Positions 54,615 through 63,686 of a stretch of 64,000 bases of DNA are shown in pieces. The stretch's first letter is position 1, and each line of letters begins with the position of its first letter. Under the pieces are notes generated by a model, which saw only the letters and a program-made list of their open reading frames with translations, had not been told where the DNA came from and ran no database searches. The position numbers and the translations under genes are program-made. Source of the DNA: Hydrogenophaga sp. (lineage in GTDB: Bacteria; Pseudomonadota; Gammaproteobacteria; Burkholderiales; Burkholderiaceae_C); assembly GCF_019635465.1 (NCBI RefSeq), contig NZ_JAHBZK010000001.1:62001-126000 (forward strand), written 5' to 3'.

Positions 54615-55367
54615 TCAGCCTCGCAGTGTTGGGCCCGTCGGTGCGGGCGGAATCATCCGGAGAGGGGGAATGTTCAGGCGTCCTGACAGGGAGTAGACGC
54701 TGCTCTTGACTGCGTCCTTGAGTTGCCGCCCCCAAACAACGTGCGCGGGTGGCACACCGTCGGGCAGGGCATCGCTGATCTGCGTATCCGGCACATCCAG
54801 CGGCGACGCGAAGATCACTCGAACATCGACAAAGGTTCCGTTTGAGATCGCGTGGCGACTGGTAACGGAGTAGGCGAGCCGCGACATGGGCACCACGCCC
54901 GATGCCCGCAGCGGCTTGACCTGTGGGGTCAGGACTTCAACGAGGCTCTCGCTGGTATAGCGCGGCATCACGGCCAAACACTGCGCAAACGGGCGACCAA
55001 CGCCCGCATTGCCTTCCCGATGGATTTCCTTGTCAGATCGGCAGTCTGGCGAATAGACCATCTTGGCCGCGCCACCGCCATTGAAACCGTGCGAGTTTGC
55101 GCTCACCAGCACAAACGCCTGCGCTCCATCGGCAGAGGCCGCGCGCACATACAGCCTGGTCTGCACGCGCAACGAGCCCGGCTTGTCCCCGCCGTAGGCT
55201 TGGCCGCTATCGTCCATCGGAATTTCGGTCCAGCCGTCTTCCGCGAACGCGACCTCCACACGCCCAACCGAAAAATCGCCCGCCAGCAGTGGGCAAGAAA
55301 CCAATGCCAGGCCACCGAAGGCAATCGCTCGACGCATCCAGGCCATCTGTGCTCGACCCTGCTTCAT
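54615..55367 (-). CDS. Secreted hypothetical protein inserted in the pnt operon
   Basis: The 250-residue protein has a signal peptide (MRRAIAFGGLALVSCPLLAG). The mature part is beta-rich, with DFSVGRVEVAFAEDGWTEI near the start, two cysteines (CRSDKEIHREG and CLAVMPRYTSE) and a Pro-rich end. It lacks helices that would suggest a transhydrogenase partner. Its ATG overlaps the pntAA stop by 4 bases, and its stop is 3 bases from the pntAB start, so it is fully embedded in the operon. No family is recognised; it may be an acquired gene that kept the coupling. Confidence 0.75.
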   Translation of the reverse strand: MKQGRAQMAWMRRAIAFGGLALVSCPLLAGDFSVGRVEVAFAEDGWTEIPMDDSGQAYGGDKPGSLRVQTRLYVRAASADGAQAFVLVSANSHGFNGGGAAKMVYSPDCRSDKEIHREGNAGVGRPFAQCLAVMPRYTSESLVEVLTPQVKPLRASGVVPMSRLAYSVTSRHAISNGTFVDVRVIFASPLDVPDTQISDALPDGVPPAHVVWGRQLKDAVKSSVYSLSGRLNIPPLRMIPPAPTGPTLRG

Positions 55368-56497
55368 TGGCGTTTGACCTCGCCGCCCTGCGTCATCAGG
55401 CAGGCCACGACGATGTCGTCGTCCATCGGCACTTGCACCGCGGTCGCGTCCTTGGGCAGCACCAGCTTGAGGAAGTCGAGCACGTTTCGGGCGTACAGCG
55501 CCGACGCGTCGGCCGCCACGCGCGCGGGCAGGTTGGTCTCGCCGATGAGGGTGACGCCGTGCCTGACCACGGTCTGGTCGGCTTCGGTCAGCGGGCAGTT
55601 GCCGCCCACCCCGTTCTGCCCCTTGCCAGCCGCGATGTCCACGATCACCGAGCCCGGCTTCATGCTTTTGACCATCTCCTCGGTGATCAGCGTCGGCGCC
55701 GCGCGCCCGGGGATCAGCGCGGTGGAGATCACCACGTCGGCCATGGCCACGCGTTTGGCCACCTCGACCTGCTGGCGCGCCAGCCAGCTCGGTGGCATGG
55801 GTTTGGCGTAGCCGCCCACGCCTTCGGCGGCCTCTTTCTCCTCGGCCGTCTCGTAGGGCACGTCGATGAACTTGCCGCCCAGTGATTCAACCTGCTCCTT
55901 CACGCTCGGGCGCACGTCGCTGGCCTCGATCACCGCACCCAGGCGTTTGGCGGTGGCGATGGCCTGCAAACCCGCCACACCCACCCCCAGAATCACCACC
56001 CGCGCTGCCTTGACCGTGCCAGCGGCCGTCATGAGCATCGGGAAGAACTTGGGATAGGCGTTGGCCGCCAGCATCACGGCCTTGTAGCCCGCGATGTTGG
56101 CCTGCGAGGACAACACGTCCATGCTCTGCGCACGGGTGGTGCGAGGCGCTGCCTCGAGGGCAAACGCGGTGAGACCGGCACCGGCCAACTGCGCCAGCCC
56201 GTCCTTGTCGAAGGGGTTGAGCATGCCCACCAAGGTGGCACCCGACTTCATCTGTGGCAGCTCGGCCGCTTGCGGCGAACGCACTTTGAGCACCAGATCG
56301 GCACCCAGAGCGCCAGCCGCGTCGGTGATCTGCGCGCCAGCGGCTTCGTAGGCGGCGTCGGTGGCGCTGGCGGCCAAGCCTGCGCCGCTTTGCACGCGCA
56401 CAGTGTGGCCTTGCGCCACCAGCTTCTTGGCCGTCTCGGGCGTGACGGCCACACGGGTCTCGCCCGCCACAGTCTCGGCGGGTACGCCAATGAGCAT
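55364..56497 (-). CDS. pntAA: NAD(P) transhydrogenase subunit alpha, NAD-binding part
   Basis: The 377-residue soluble domain I binds NAD(H). It has the alanine-dehydrogenase-like start IGVPAETVAGETRVAVTPET, the Rossmann motif ARVVILGVGVAGLQAIATAK, and RAAPTLITEEMVKSMKPGSV, followed by IVDIAAGKGQNG. It begins the pnt unit, upstream of a secreted-protein gene, pntAB and pntB. It is divergent from the Nudix gene, with about 100 bases between them. Confidence 0.95.
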   Translation of the reverse strand: MLIGVPAETVAGETRVAVTPETAKKLVAQGHTVRVQSGAGLAASATDAAYEAAGAQITDAAGALGADLVLKVRSPQAAELPQMKSGATLVGMLNPFDKDGLAQLAGAGLTAFALEAAPRTTRAQSMDVLSSQANIAGYKAVMLAANAYPKFFPMLMTAAGTVKAARVVILGVGVAGLQAIATAKRLGAVIEASDVRPSVKEQVESLGGKFIDVPYETAEEKEAAEGVGGYAKPMPPSWLARQQVEVAKRVAMADVVISTALIPGRAAPTLITEEMVKSMKPGSVIVDIAAGKGQNGVGGNCPLTEADQTVVRHGVTLIGETNLPARVAADASALYARNVLDFLKLVLPKDATAVQVPMDDDIVVACLMTQGGEVKRQ

Positions 56498-56598
56498 GGG
56501 TGTCTCCTCGCTCGGGGGTATCGGAATGGGTCGGCAAGCTTAACTGAAAGCCTGGTGTCAGCTCATGAGGGGCTGCCCCGACGCCAGATAATTCCGCC

Positions 56599-57084
56599 AT
56601 GTCCGAACGATGGAAACCCAGCGTCACTGTGGCCGCGGTGATCGCGCGAGATGGCCGCTACCTGCTGATTGAAGAGCACACGGCCGACGGCTTGCGCCTT
56701 AACAACCCGGCGGGCCATCTGGACCCCGGCGAAGGCCTGATCGAGGCCGTGGTGCGCGAGACGCTCGAGGAAACGGCCCACCGCTTCAAACCCACGGCAT
56801 TGGTCGGCACCTACCTGTCGCGCTTTCAGCGCGGCACGCAAGACGTGACCTACCTGCGCTTTGCCTTCTGCGGCGAGCTGGGCGAGCACCTGGTCGGCCG
56901 GGCATTGGACACCGGCATCGTGCGCACTTTGTGGCTCACGCCCGATGAAATCCGGGCCAGCGCAGCGCAGCACCGCAGCCCCCTGGTGCTGCGCTGCATG
57001 CAGGACCACCTGGCGGGCTGCGCCTTTCCGCTGAGCATGGTGCACACAGATCCAGGTGTTCAACTGGGGCGTCAGACGGGCTGA
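56599..57084 (+). CDS. Nudix hydrolase, NudJ-like
   Basis: The 161-residue enzyme has the Nudix box GHLDPGEGLIEAVVRETLEETAHRF with all catalytic Glu positions. The start SVTVAAVIARDGRYLLIEE and the later VTYLRFAFCGELGEH resemble NudJ, a thiamine-pyrophosphate and nucleotide pyrophosphatase. It is often next to mnmA in proteobacteria; here mnmA is about 4.5 kb further on. It overlaps the 3' end of the convergent kinase gene by 13 bases. Confidence 0.88.
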   Translation: MSERWKPSVTVAAVIARDGRYLLIEEHTADGLRLNNPAGHLDPGEGLIEAVVRETLEETAHRFKPTALVGTYLSRFQRGTQDVTYLRFAFCGELGEHLVGRALDTGIVRTLWLTPDEIRASAAQHRSPLVLRCMQDHLAGCAFPLSMVHTDPGVQLGRQTG

Positions 57085-59129
57085 GCGGACAGCGCCAGTG
57101 TCGCCGCCGCGCCCGGCAGGTGCAGGCTGAAGCAGGTGCCGCGCCCGAGTCGGCTGCGAACCTGCATGTCGATACCCAGCAGCGCGGCGGTGCGCTGGGC
57201 GATCACCAGGCCCAGCCCCACGCCGCTGTCGGTCTCGGTGCCGAATTCGCCGCGGAAACGCCGATCAAAGTGCGGATGGTCGCCGTCGAGCGCCAACCCC
57301 GGCCCGGTGTCCCACACCTGCAACAGGATGCGCTCTGCCCGTTGGCGGCAAGACACGATGACGCCGCCCTTGTCGGTATAGGCCACCGCGTTCGCCACCA
57401 GATTGAACACCACGCGCTGGAGCAGCACCTCGTCGGTGTAGGCAAAGGCCACCGATGGCGTGACGACCCAGCGCAGTCCCTTGGCTTCCGCCTGGGCACC
57501 GAACGCGAGATCCACGCGGTCCATCACCTTGTCCAGGCGACAGACCGCCGGCGACGGCTCGAGGGTTCCCGTCTCCAGGCGCGCCACCGTCATCACCGAG
57601 TCGAGCAGGCCGTCGGCGGTTTCCAGCGCTGCGTGCATCTGCTCCAGCACCACTTGCGATTGATCGGGTGCGGGGGCGCGTCGCAGCACCTCGGCGGCCA
57701 GGGTGACGGCATACAGCGGTTGTCGAAGGTCATGGGCCACGGCCGCCAGGAAGCGCGACTTTTCGTCCTGCGCCTGCCGCGCCAGGCCTCGCGCCAGATC
57801 GGCACGCGCGGCCACTTCGCGCTCGCGCTCCAGCGCTAGGCGCTCCACCCGCAAGCGATCGGCCAGTGCAAACGAAAGCAGTACCAAGGCAACGGCGACC
57901 GACACCAGGGGCGCGGTCGCCACCCATTGCGACAGTGGCAGGGGCTCGAACCGGTCAATGACCGGAATGAGCAGCCCGGCAACCAGGCACACCCAGGCCG
58001 CTGCCACTGGGCGCGAACCTGCCCTGTGACCCAGCACGCCATCGGTGACCATGACCAGCCCCAGCAAGAGGCTCAACACCACCATGGCCCAGATGGACCA
58101 TTGGCTGACCTCCGCAGGCTGCGTGCCATACATCAACGCGAACAATCCCCAGGCGCCGAGCAGGACCACCGCACCTCTGTCGATGCGCGGAGCAGAACGC
58201 ACCGTCTTGAGAAACGAACGACCGAACTGAATCAACAGCGCGCACCCCGCGCTCAGCGAAACCATTTCGATGCGCTGGTAGGGCAGCACACCCCCCATCC
58301 AGACGCTTTGCGCCAGAAATCCAGCTGCACTGAACAGGTAAACACCCAGCATGCAGAAGGCACCCAGACACCACAGATTGGCCGCGTCCCGAATGCTGGC
58401 GCAGGTGAGCAGGTTGTAGGCCAGCAACCCGACCAACACGCCGAAGCACAGGCTGTGCAGCGCGTACTGACGCTGATCGTGTCTGGCCAGCGTGGCCGGT
58501 CGCCACAGGCGCACCGGCATGCGCAGATCCCCCTTCACCCGAACGTGCATGTACACCGTGGTGGTGGCGTCGGGAGGCAGCTCCAGAGGAACCACCTGCC
58601 AGCGGTGAGGCCAGGCGCGCTCCGAAGGGGAGTGGCCAATGCCCGAGTACAGCCAGCGCGCGGGCTGGGCTTCGGTGCTGCTGCGCACCTCCACCCAGGG
58701 CAGTGTCGGCTGCTCGATCACCCAGAACCAATCCACCGGCGCATCTTCTGTGGTGCGCAACTGGACCCGGAACCACACGTCGTGCTCGCCGACACCCAGA
58801 TAGCCTCGACGTCCATCGCCGGACATGGGAAGAAACTGGGCCACCGTGAGTGCGCCGGGACGGTCGGGTCGCCACTGGCCGCTCACGTCTTCGAAGTAGC
58901 TGAGGTGGGGCACGAGATCCACCGTGTCGCTGCGATCAACCACAACCTCGGCAAACGCGCCATCGACACTGGCGTGGGCGATCGTCGCGAGCGTGGCCAG
59001 CAGCAAGGCCATGCACGCCAATCGACACGTGGCGACACCCCACATCAGGACCGCCCGGGCAGCCTTGTGACGACTCGTGACCCATCGGCCGCCGAGCAGA
59101 TCATTCCTAGCCACTGAATCCGTTGTCAC
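57072..59129 (-). CDS. Orphan 7TMR-DISM sensor histidine kinase
   Basis: The product has up to 685 residues and the same order as the kinase at 31016: an N-terminal helix (about 28-50), a 7TMR-DISM extracellular domain (YLGVGEHDVWFRVQLRTTED), seven helices (about 230-420), then the kinase core with DHp box AAVAHDLRQPLYAVTLAAEV, N box NLVANAVAYT, G1 DTGPGL and G2 GVGLGLVIA. No response-regulator gene is adjacent. The start is taken at 59129, but the Met at about residue 29 is possible. The divergent gene at 59352 and the palindrome at 59203 share its upstream region. Confidence 0.85.
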   Translation of the reverse strand: MTTDSVARNDLLGGRWVTSRHKAARAVLMWGVATCRLACMALLLATLATIAHASVDGAFAEVVVDRSDTVDLVPHLSYFEDVSGQWRPDRPGALTVAQFLPMSGDGRRGYLGVGEHDVWFRVQLRTTEDAPVDWFWVIEQPTLPWVEVRSSTEAQPARWLYSGIGHSPSERAWPHRWQVVPLELPPDATTTVYMHVRVKGDLRMPVRLWRPATLARHDQRQYALHSLCFGVLVGLLAYNLLTCASIRDAANLWCLGAFCMLGVYLFSAAGFLAQSVWMGGVLPYQRIEMVSLSAGCALLIQFGRSFLKTVRSAPRIDRGAVVLLGAWGLFALMYGTQPAEVSQWSIWAMVVLSLLLGLVMVTDGVLGHRAGSRPVAAAWVCLVAGLLIPVIDRFEPLPLSQWVATAPLVSVAVALVLLSFALADRLRVERLALEREREVAARADLARGLARQAQDEKSRFLAAVAHDLRQPLYAVTLAAEVLRRAPAPDQSQVVLEQMHAALETADGLLDSVMTVARLETGTLEPSPAVCRLDKVMDRVDLAFGAQAEAKGLRWVVTPSVAFAYTDEVLLQRVVFNLVANAVAYTDKGGVIVSCRQRAERILLQVWDTGPGLALDGDHPHFDRRFRGEFGTETDSGVGLGLVIAQRTAALLGIDMQVRSRLGRGTCFSLHLPGAAATLALSAQPV

Positions 59130-59202
59130 AAGGTTCCCTCAAGGCCCCGAGCGCCTGGATGGCACGCCCCCAAATGGTTGGACGTCTGTGCATGCCACTC
59201 AA

Positions 59203-59218
59203 TACTGCCTAGGCAGTA
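59203..59218. promoter_or_regulatory. Palindrome TACTGCCTAGGCAGTA, second copy of the MarR-type site
   Basis: A perfect 16-bp palindrome lies in the divergent region between the kinase (start 59129) and the gene at 59352. Its core TGCCTAGGCA and flanking CAATA and GCAGT match the site in front of the MarR gene at 1799-1816. It is a likely operator, either for that MarR protein or for a paralogue. Confidence 0.6.
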
Positions 59219-59351
59219 GGCTGCTCGCCGGTCCACGGGACAGCCGGCGCCATCTGGACCCGGTGACCAATGGCATTCACCGCCCGGGCAACGCAGCCAC
59301 TACTTCGCAGGGCGCATGCGGCCAGCAGACGCGCCAACGTACGCTGCCCGC

Positions 59352-60119
59352 ATGAGCACGATGACCGCAACCACCCAGGCGCCCAACGCCGATGAATCCT
59401 CACCCTCAGAGGCGCCAGAAGGCTGCGCCCAATGGGTGTTCGACCCTTTCCGACGCTGGCACATGGCCACCTCGGCCGGACCCTGGCTGGTCGAGCCCAT
59501 TCGCCAAACCATGACGCAGGTGTTCCTGGCGACGCAAGACATCAGCGACCTGGCCAGCCAGATGGAGGCTGTCGGTGCTCCCGTGCACGCCAAAGGCCTG
59601 CTCGACGTGCACACCATGGCGAGGGCACTGCGCGAGACCCAGACCCGGCTCGACGACGCACTGCTGGCCTGCGATCGGCTGGGTGAGCTGGTGCAGCACC
59701 TGACGAACCTGATGTCCCTGACGCCCCAGCGCGCACGCGCCTGCGATCTGCGTCAACTGCTGACCCAGGCACTCTATGTCGCTCGTTCACTGATGCCGCA
59801 GGAATGGCAGGTGAGTCATCACTTTGGAGAGCTGCCACCGGTGTTCGGTGAACCGACCGAGCTGGGCCACGCCTTGCTGGACATGCTGCTTCAGCTCGGC
59901 CGCACGCAAGCGACGCCTCCCTTGCTGACCATCGAGGGCGGCAGCCAGGACGGGCTGGTCCGGCTCGCGCTGCGCGCCGAACATGCGACGAACGCGCAGG
60001 CCATAGGCCCGGCCCTGGCGTCGGCCATGGAAACCGTGGCCCGCTACCGTGGAACGCTCACCGTTCACGACGTGGACGACGCGCTGGTGCTGAGCTTGTG
60101 CCTGCCCGCGACCGCCTGA
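59352..60119 (+). CDS. Degenerate histidine-kinase-like protein, 255 aa
   Basis: The product starts at the ATG at 59352 and is soluble. Residues 60-130 are helical, and the second half loosely follows a kinase ATPase domain: ARACDLRQLLTQALYVARSL, then FGEPTELGHALLDMLLQLGR in the place of the N box, and ETVARYRGTLTVHDVDDALV in the place of the G2-to-end strands. The phospho-His box and the glycine motifs are not recognisable. It may be a decayed or divergent kinase or a regulatory partner of the divergent 7TMR kinase. This is inference. Confidence 0.55.
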   Translation: MSTMTATTQAPNADESSPSEAPEGCAQWVFDPFRRWHMATSAGPWLVEPIRQTMTQVFLATQDISDLASQMEAVGAPVHAKGLLDVHTMARALRETQTRLDDALLACDRLGELVQHLTNLMSLTPQRARACDLRQLLTQALYVARSLMPQEWQVSHHFGELPPVFGEPTELGHALLDMLLQLGRTQATPPLLTIEGGSQDGLVRLALRAEHATNAQAIGPALASAMETVARYRGTLTVHDVDDALVLSLCLPATA

Positions 60120-60159
60120 CGCTGCTCGCGCCTGCCCCCATCGCATACAGTGCGGTGCC

Positions 60160-61545
60160 ATGGAGCACCCGATCGCCACCGACCCGCTGCTGCCGCCCGA
60201 CGCCACCTGGCGGCAGGCGCTGCACAACGAAGTCCACGCCCGACCGTCCGCCCTGATCCGGCTGCCCGCGCTGGTGGTGTTTGTTGCCGTGCTCAACGAC
60301 GGCGTGGATCGGGAACAGGAGCTGGCGCACCTGCGGCTGCTGCCCGGCCAGGGCGGCCTCCAACCCGAAGACCTTCAAAGCAACTTTCTGCGGCTTCGTC
60401 TGGACGGGCGCACACTCAAATGGGAGCGCCACACCGAGTTCACCCGGTACTCACTGGTGCAGCCCTTGCCAGAGGCCGCGGACCTGGGATCAGCGGACGT
60501 CGATCTGCTGTCGCACCTGGACCTGCCGCCGCACTGGCTGGCCGACATTCCCGGGCGCACGGTGGCCGCCGTGGAGCTGGCCATGGTGACTGCGCCGCTG
60601 CCCGAGCAGACCCCCGACGCGCAAGCCACCCTCATGGGCCCGGCCCAACGCTGGATCGGCGCCCGCACTGTGGTGGCCTCGCAGCTCGGCGGCGGCCACT
60701 CATGGGCGGTGACCGATTTCAGGCTGCGCCCCAACGGCTTCGAGCGCATGCTCGTGATCGCCCCGCCGGGCACCAGCGAGACGCGCGCCGGGCGCATTTC
60801 GCAGCGGCTGCTGGAGATCGAAACCTACCGCCTCATGGCCTTGCGCGGCCTGCCAGTGGCCAAGGCCCTGTCGCCGGTGCTGGCCGGGGCCGAGTCGCAA
60901 CTGGCGGCCATCACCGCTGAGCTGGAGCACAAGGCGGCCTCGGAGCAAGCGCTGCTCGACCAACTCATCGCACTGGCCGCGCGCGTGGAACGCGCCACAG
61001 CCGAACACACCTACCGCTTTTCGGCCACGCGCGCCTACGACGCCATCGTCACCCAGCGCATCGGCGAGTTGCGGGAACGCCCCATTCCCGGCACGCAGAC
61101 GATTGGCGAGTTCATGCTGCGCCGCCTGTCACCGGCCATGGCCACGGTGGCCGCTGCCGAGCGGCGGCTGGTGTCGCTGTCCGAGCGCATCACACGCACC
61201 AGTGCGCTGCTGCGCACCCGGGTGGACATCGCCACCGAAACGCAGAACCAGGAGTTGCTGGCCAAACTCACCCGCGGGCAGGCCTTGCAGCTGCAACTGC
61301 AGACCACGGTGGAGGGCCTGTCGATTGCGGCGATCTCGTACTACGTGATCAGCCTGCTGCTGTACGTGGGCAAGGGCGCCAAGGCCATGGGCTTGCCGAT
61401 CAACCCCGAGATGGCGGCCGCTGCGCTGGTACCGCTGGTGCTGTGGGCCACCTGGCGCACCACGCGCAAGATCCACGAAAAGCTGGGTGGCTCGCTGCAC
61501 TCACCGCAGGCGGGCGCTACGCCGCCAGCGCCACCGCCGGGCTGA
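60160..61545 (+). CDS. DUF3422 family membrane-anchored protein
   Basis: The 461-residue protein matches DUF3422: [21 protein letters not shown] near the start, [20 protein letters not shown] (about residue 85), and the C-terminal membrane pair with [20 protein letters not shown] and [21 protein letters not shown] central coiled coil lies between about 240 and 370. The family is common in alpha- and betaproteobacteria but has no known activity; the topology suggests a cytoplasmic or periplasmic head with two C-terminal helices. Its end overlaps the convergent mnmA by 29 bases. Confidence 0.88.
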   Translation: MEHPIATDPLLPPDATWRQALHNEVHARPSALIRLPALVVFVAVLNDGVDREQELAHLRLLPGQGGLQPEDLQSNFLRLRLDGRTLKWERHTEFTRYSLVQPLPEAADLGSADVDLLSHLDLPPHWLADIPGRTVAAVELAMVTAPLPEQTPDAQATLMGPAQRWIGARTVVASQLGGGHSWAVTDFRLRPNGFERMLVIAPPGTSETRAGRISQRLLEIETYRLMALRGLPVAKALSPVLAGAESQLAAITAELEHKAASEQALLDQLIALAARVERATAEHTYRFSATRAYDAIVTQRIGELRERPIPGTQTIGEFMLRRLSPAMATVAAAERRLVSLSERITRTSALLRTRVDIATETQNQELLAKLTRGQALQLQLQTTVEGLSIAAISYYVISLLLYVGKGAKAMGLPINPEMAAAALVPLVLWATWRTTRKIHEKLGGSLHSPQAGATPPAPPPG

Positions 61546-62734
61546 AGGCCGCGTCGCCCGAGGCGGCCTCGGTCACGATGACGCCGCCGCCCAGGCAAAC
61601 CTCACCGTCGTACAGCACCGCGCTCTGGCCCGGGGTGACCGCCCATTGCGCCTGGGTGAAGTGAAGGATGAATCCGTCCGGGCCAACCGCGGTCAGGTCA
61701 CAACCCGCATCGGCCTGGCGGTAGCGCGTCTTCGCGCCCAACCGCCCGGCCGTCGGCGCCTCACCCGCAACCCAGCTGGCGTCGTGTGCGCGCAGGCGCG
61801 GGGTCAGCAGCCAGGGGTGGTCGTGGCCCTGCACCGCCCACAGCGTGTTGGTGGCCAGGTCCTTGCGCGCGACGAACCAGGGCGCGTGCTCGCTGCCACC
61901 CTTCTGGGCACCCTTGGCTTTGACGCCACCAATGCCCAGGCCCTGGCGCTGCCCCAGGGTGTAGAAGCTCAGCCCCACGTGCTCGCCGATCACGCGACCA
62001 CGCTCGTCCTTGATGGGGCCGGGCGCGCTGGCGATGTAGCGGTTGAGGAATTCGCGAAACGGTCGTTCACCGATGAAGCAGATGCCGGTGCTGTCCTTCT
62101 TCTTGGCATTGGGCAGACCGATCTCGGCCGCGATTCGGCGCACCTCGGTCTTGGGCAACTCGCCCACCGGGAACATGGTCTTGGCGAGCTGGGCCTGGTT
62201 CAAGCGGTGCAGGAAGTAGCTCTGGTCCTTCAGCGGGTCCAGACCCTTGAGCAACTGAAAACGCAGGCGGGCGCCATCGCGCGCAATCGCGTGCGATGTT
62301 CCATCCGGCCCCACGGGCTCGCCCGTGTCGGCTGCAACGCAGCGGACACGGGCGTAATGCCCGGTGGCAATCTTCTCGGCGCCCAGGCGCATGGCGTGGT
62401 CGAGGAAGGCCTTGAACTTGATCTCGGCGTTGCACAGGATGTCGGGGTTGGGCGTGCGCCCGGCCTGGTATTCGCGCAGGAACTCGGCGAACACACGGTC
62501 CTTGTACTCGGCGGCGAAGTTGACGTGTTCGATGTCGATGCCGATCACGTCGGCCACGCTGGCGGCGTCGAGCCAGTCCTGGCGGCTGGTGCAGTGCTCG
62601 CTGTCGTCGTCGTCTTCCCAGTTCTTCATGAAGATGCCGACGACCTCGTGCCCCTGCTGCTTGAGCAGCCACGCGCTCACCGCAGAGTCGACGCCTCCGC
62701 TCAAGCCCACCACGACGCGCTGTTTCGATGCCAT
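61517..62734 (-). CDS. mnmA: tRNA-specific 2-thiouridylase MnmA
   Basis: The 405-residue enzyme makes 2-thiouridine at the wobble position of tRNA-Lys, Glu and Gln. The PP-loop is [18 protein letters not shown]. The catalytic cysteines lie in [13 protein letters not shown] and [15 protein letters not shown]. The length is about 40 residues above the usual 360, mostly in the C-terminal domain and one insertion with Gly/Lys. The start ATG at 62734 is standard. Convergent with the DUF3422 gene. Confidence 0.95.
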   Translation of the reverse strand: MASKQRVVVGLSGGVDSAVSAWLLKQQGHEVVGIFMKNWEDDDDSEHCTSRQDWLDAASVADVIGIDIEHVNFAAEYKDRVFAEFLREYQAGRTPNPDILCNAEIKFKAFLDHAMRLGAEKIATGHYARVRCVAADTGEPVGPDGTSHAIARDGARLRFQLLKGLDPLKDQSYFLHRLNQAQLAKTMFPVGELPKTEVRRIAAEIGLPNAKKKDSTGICFIGERPFREFLNRYIASAPGPIKDERGRVIGEHVGLSFYTLGQRQGLGIGGVKAKGAQKGGSEHAPWFVARKDLATNTLWAVQGHDHPWLLTPRLRAHDASWVAGEAPTAGRLGAKTRYRQADAGCDLTAVGPDGFILHFTQAQWAVTPGQSAVLYDGEVCLGGGVIVTEAASGDAAFSPAVALAA

Positions 62735-62861
62735 GGGGCGGGATTATCCCAGCGCACCCACAACCCCTCGGCGCGTGAGGCCGCGCGGCTTAATCCACGG
62801 TTCAGGCAGGCGCCCTTCAATGGCGTCACCCGCATGTGCGGGGGACACATCTGCAAACTCC

Positions 62862-63119
62862 ATGAAATCGCTGTTGATCGCCACGCTGTCACTCACCCTG
62901 GCCGGTGCCGCCCTGGCCAGCCCGACCTGCGCTGCTACCAAAGAAGGCTGGAAGAACCAGGAAGAATTCAAGAAGGACCTGGCTGGCCAGGGTTACCAGA
63001 TCAAGACCTTCAAGGTCACCAAGGGCAATTGCTACGAGATCTACGGCACCGACAAGGCCGGCAAGAAGGTCGAGATCTACTTCGACCCGATCTCCGGCAA
63101 GGTCATCAAGGCCGAATGA
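62862..63119 (+). CDS. Small periplasmic PepSY-type protein
   Basis: The 85-residue protein has a signal peptide (SLLIATLSLTLAGAALAS). The mature 65 residues match the PepSY fold: an N-terminal helix (WKNQEEFKKDLAGQGYQI), then strands IKTFKVTKGNCYEIYGTDKAG and KKVEIYFDPISGKVIKAE. Such proteins are often found with cytochrome b561 genes, as here: the stop overlaps the next ATG (ATGA). A role in redox or metal handling with the cytochrome is plausible but unproven. Confidence 0.87.
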   Translation: MKSLLIATLSLTLAGAALASPTCAATKEGWKNQEEFKKDLAGQGYQIKTFKVTKGNCYEIYGTDKAGKKVEIYFDPISGKVIKAE

Positions 63120-63646
63120 GCGCCATCCGCCCGCCCGAGCGCGTGTGGGACCCGCTGGTGCGGGTCTTTCATTGGTCGCTCGTGAGCGCCGTTCTGCTCA
63201 ACCAGTTCGTGCTGGAAGAAGGCGATCCGCCGCACCGTTGGATCGGTTACGCCGCGGCCGCGCTGGTCGGTCTTCGCCTGTTGTGGGGCCTGATCGGCAC
63301 GCGTCACGCGCGTTTCAGTGACTTCTGGCCCACGCCGGGGCGCGTGCGCGCGCACTTGCACGCATGGCTGCGCGGCGAGCGACCCCATACACCGGGTCAC
63401 AACCCACTGGGCGCCTTGATGATGCTCGCGCTGATGGCGCTGGTCTTGCTGCTGGGCCTGACCGGCTGGCTGCAAGGCACCGACCGCTTCTGGGGCAACG
63501 AGGCGTTGCAGGAGCTGCACGAGGGGCTGGCGAACACCTTGATCGTGCTGGCCGGGCTGCACGCGGCGGCGGCCATCGTGATGGGGCGCATCGAACGCAC
63601 ACGCCTGGTCAAGGCGATGTTCACCGGCACCAAAGAGCACTACTGA
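63116..63646 (+). CDS. Cytochrome b561 family protein
   Basis: The 176-residue membrane protein has four helices and conserved haem-ligand His residues: WDPLVRVFHWSLV (helix 1), DPPHRWIGYAAAALVGLRLLW (helix 2), LQELHEGLANTLIVLAGLHAAAA (helix 4). It carries electrons across or along the inner membrane, probably from quinol to a periplasmic acceptor. It is translationally coupled to the PepSY-type gene. The family is Ni/Fe-hydrogenase I or b561-type; the partner is unknown. Confidence 0.9.
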   Translation: MSAIRPPERVWDPLVRVFHWSLVSAVLLNQFVLEEGDPPHRWIGYAAAALVGLRLLWGLIGTRHARFSDFWPTPGRVRAHLHAWLRGERPHTPGHNPLGALMMLALMALVLLLGLTGWLQGTDRFWGNEALQELHEGLANTLIVLAGLHAAAAIVMGRIERTRLVKAMFTGTKEHY

Positions 63647-63686
63647 GCCCTACCAAGCGCTGCCTGTGGCGACATAGACTCGCCGC

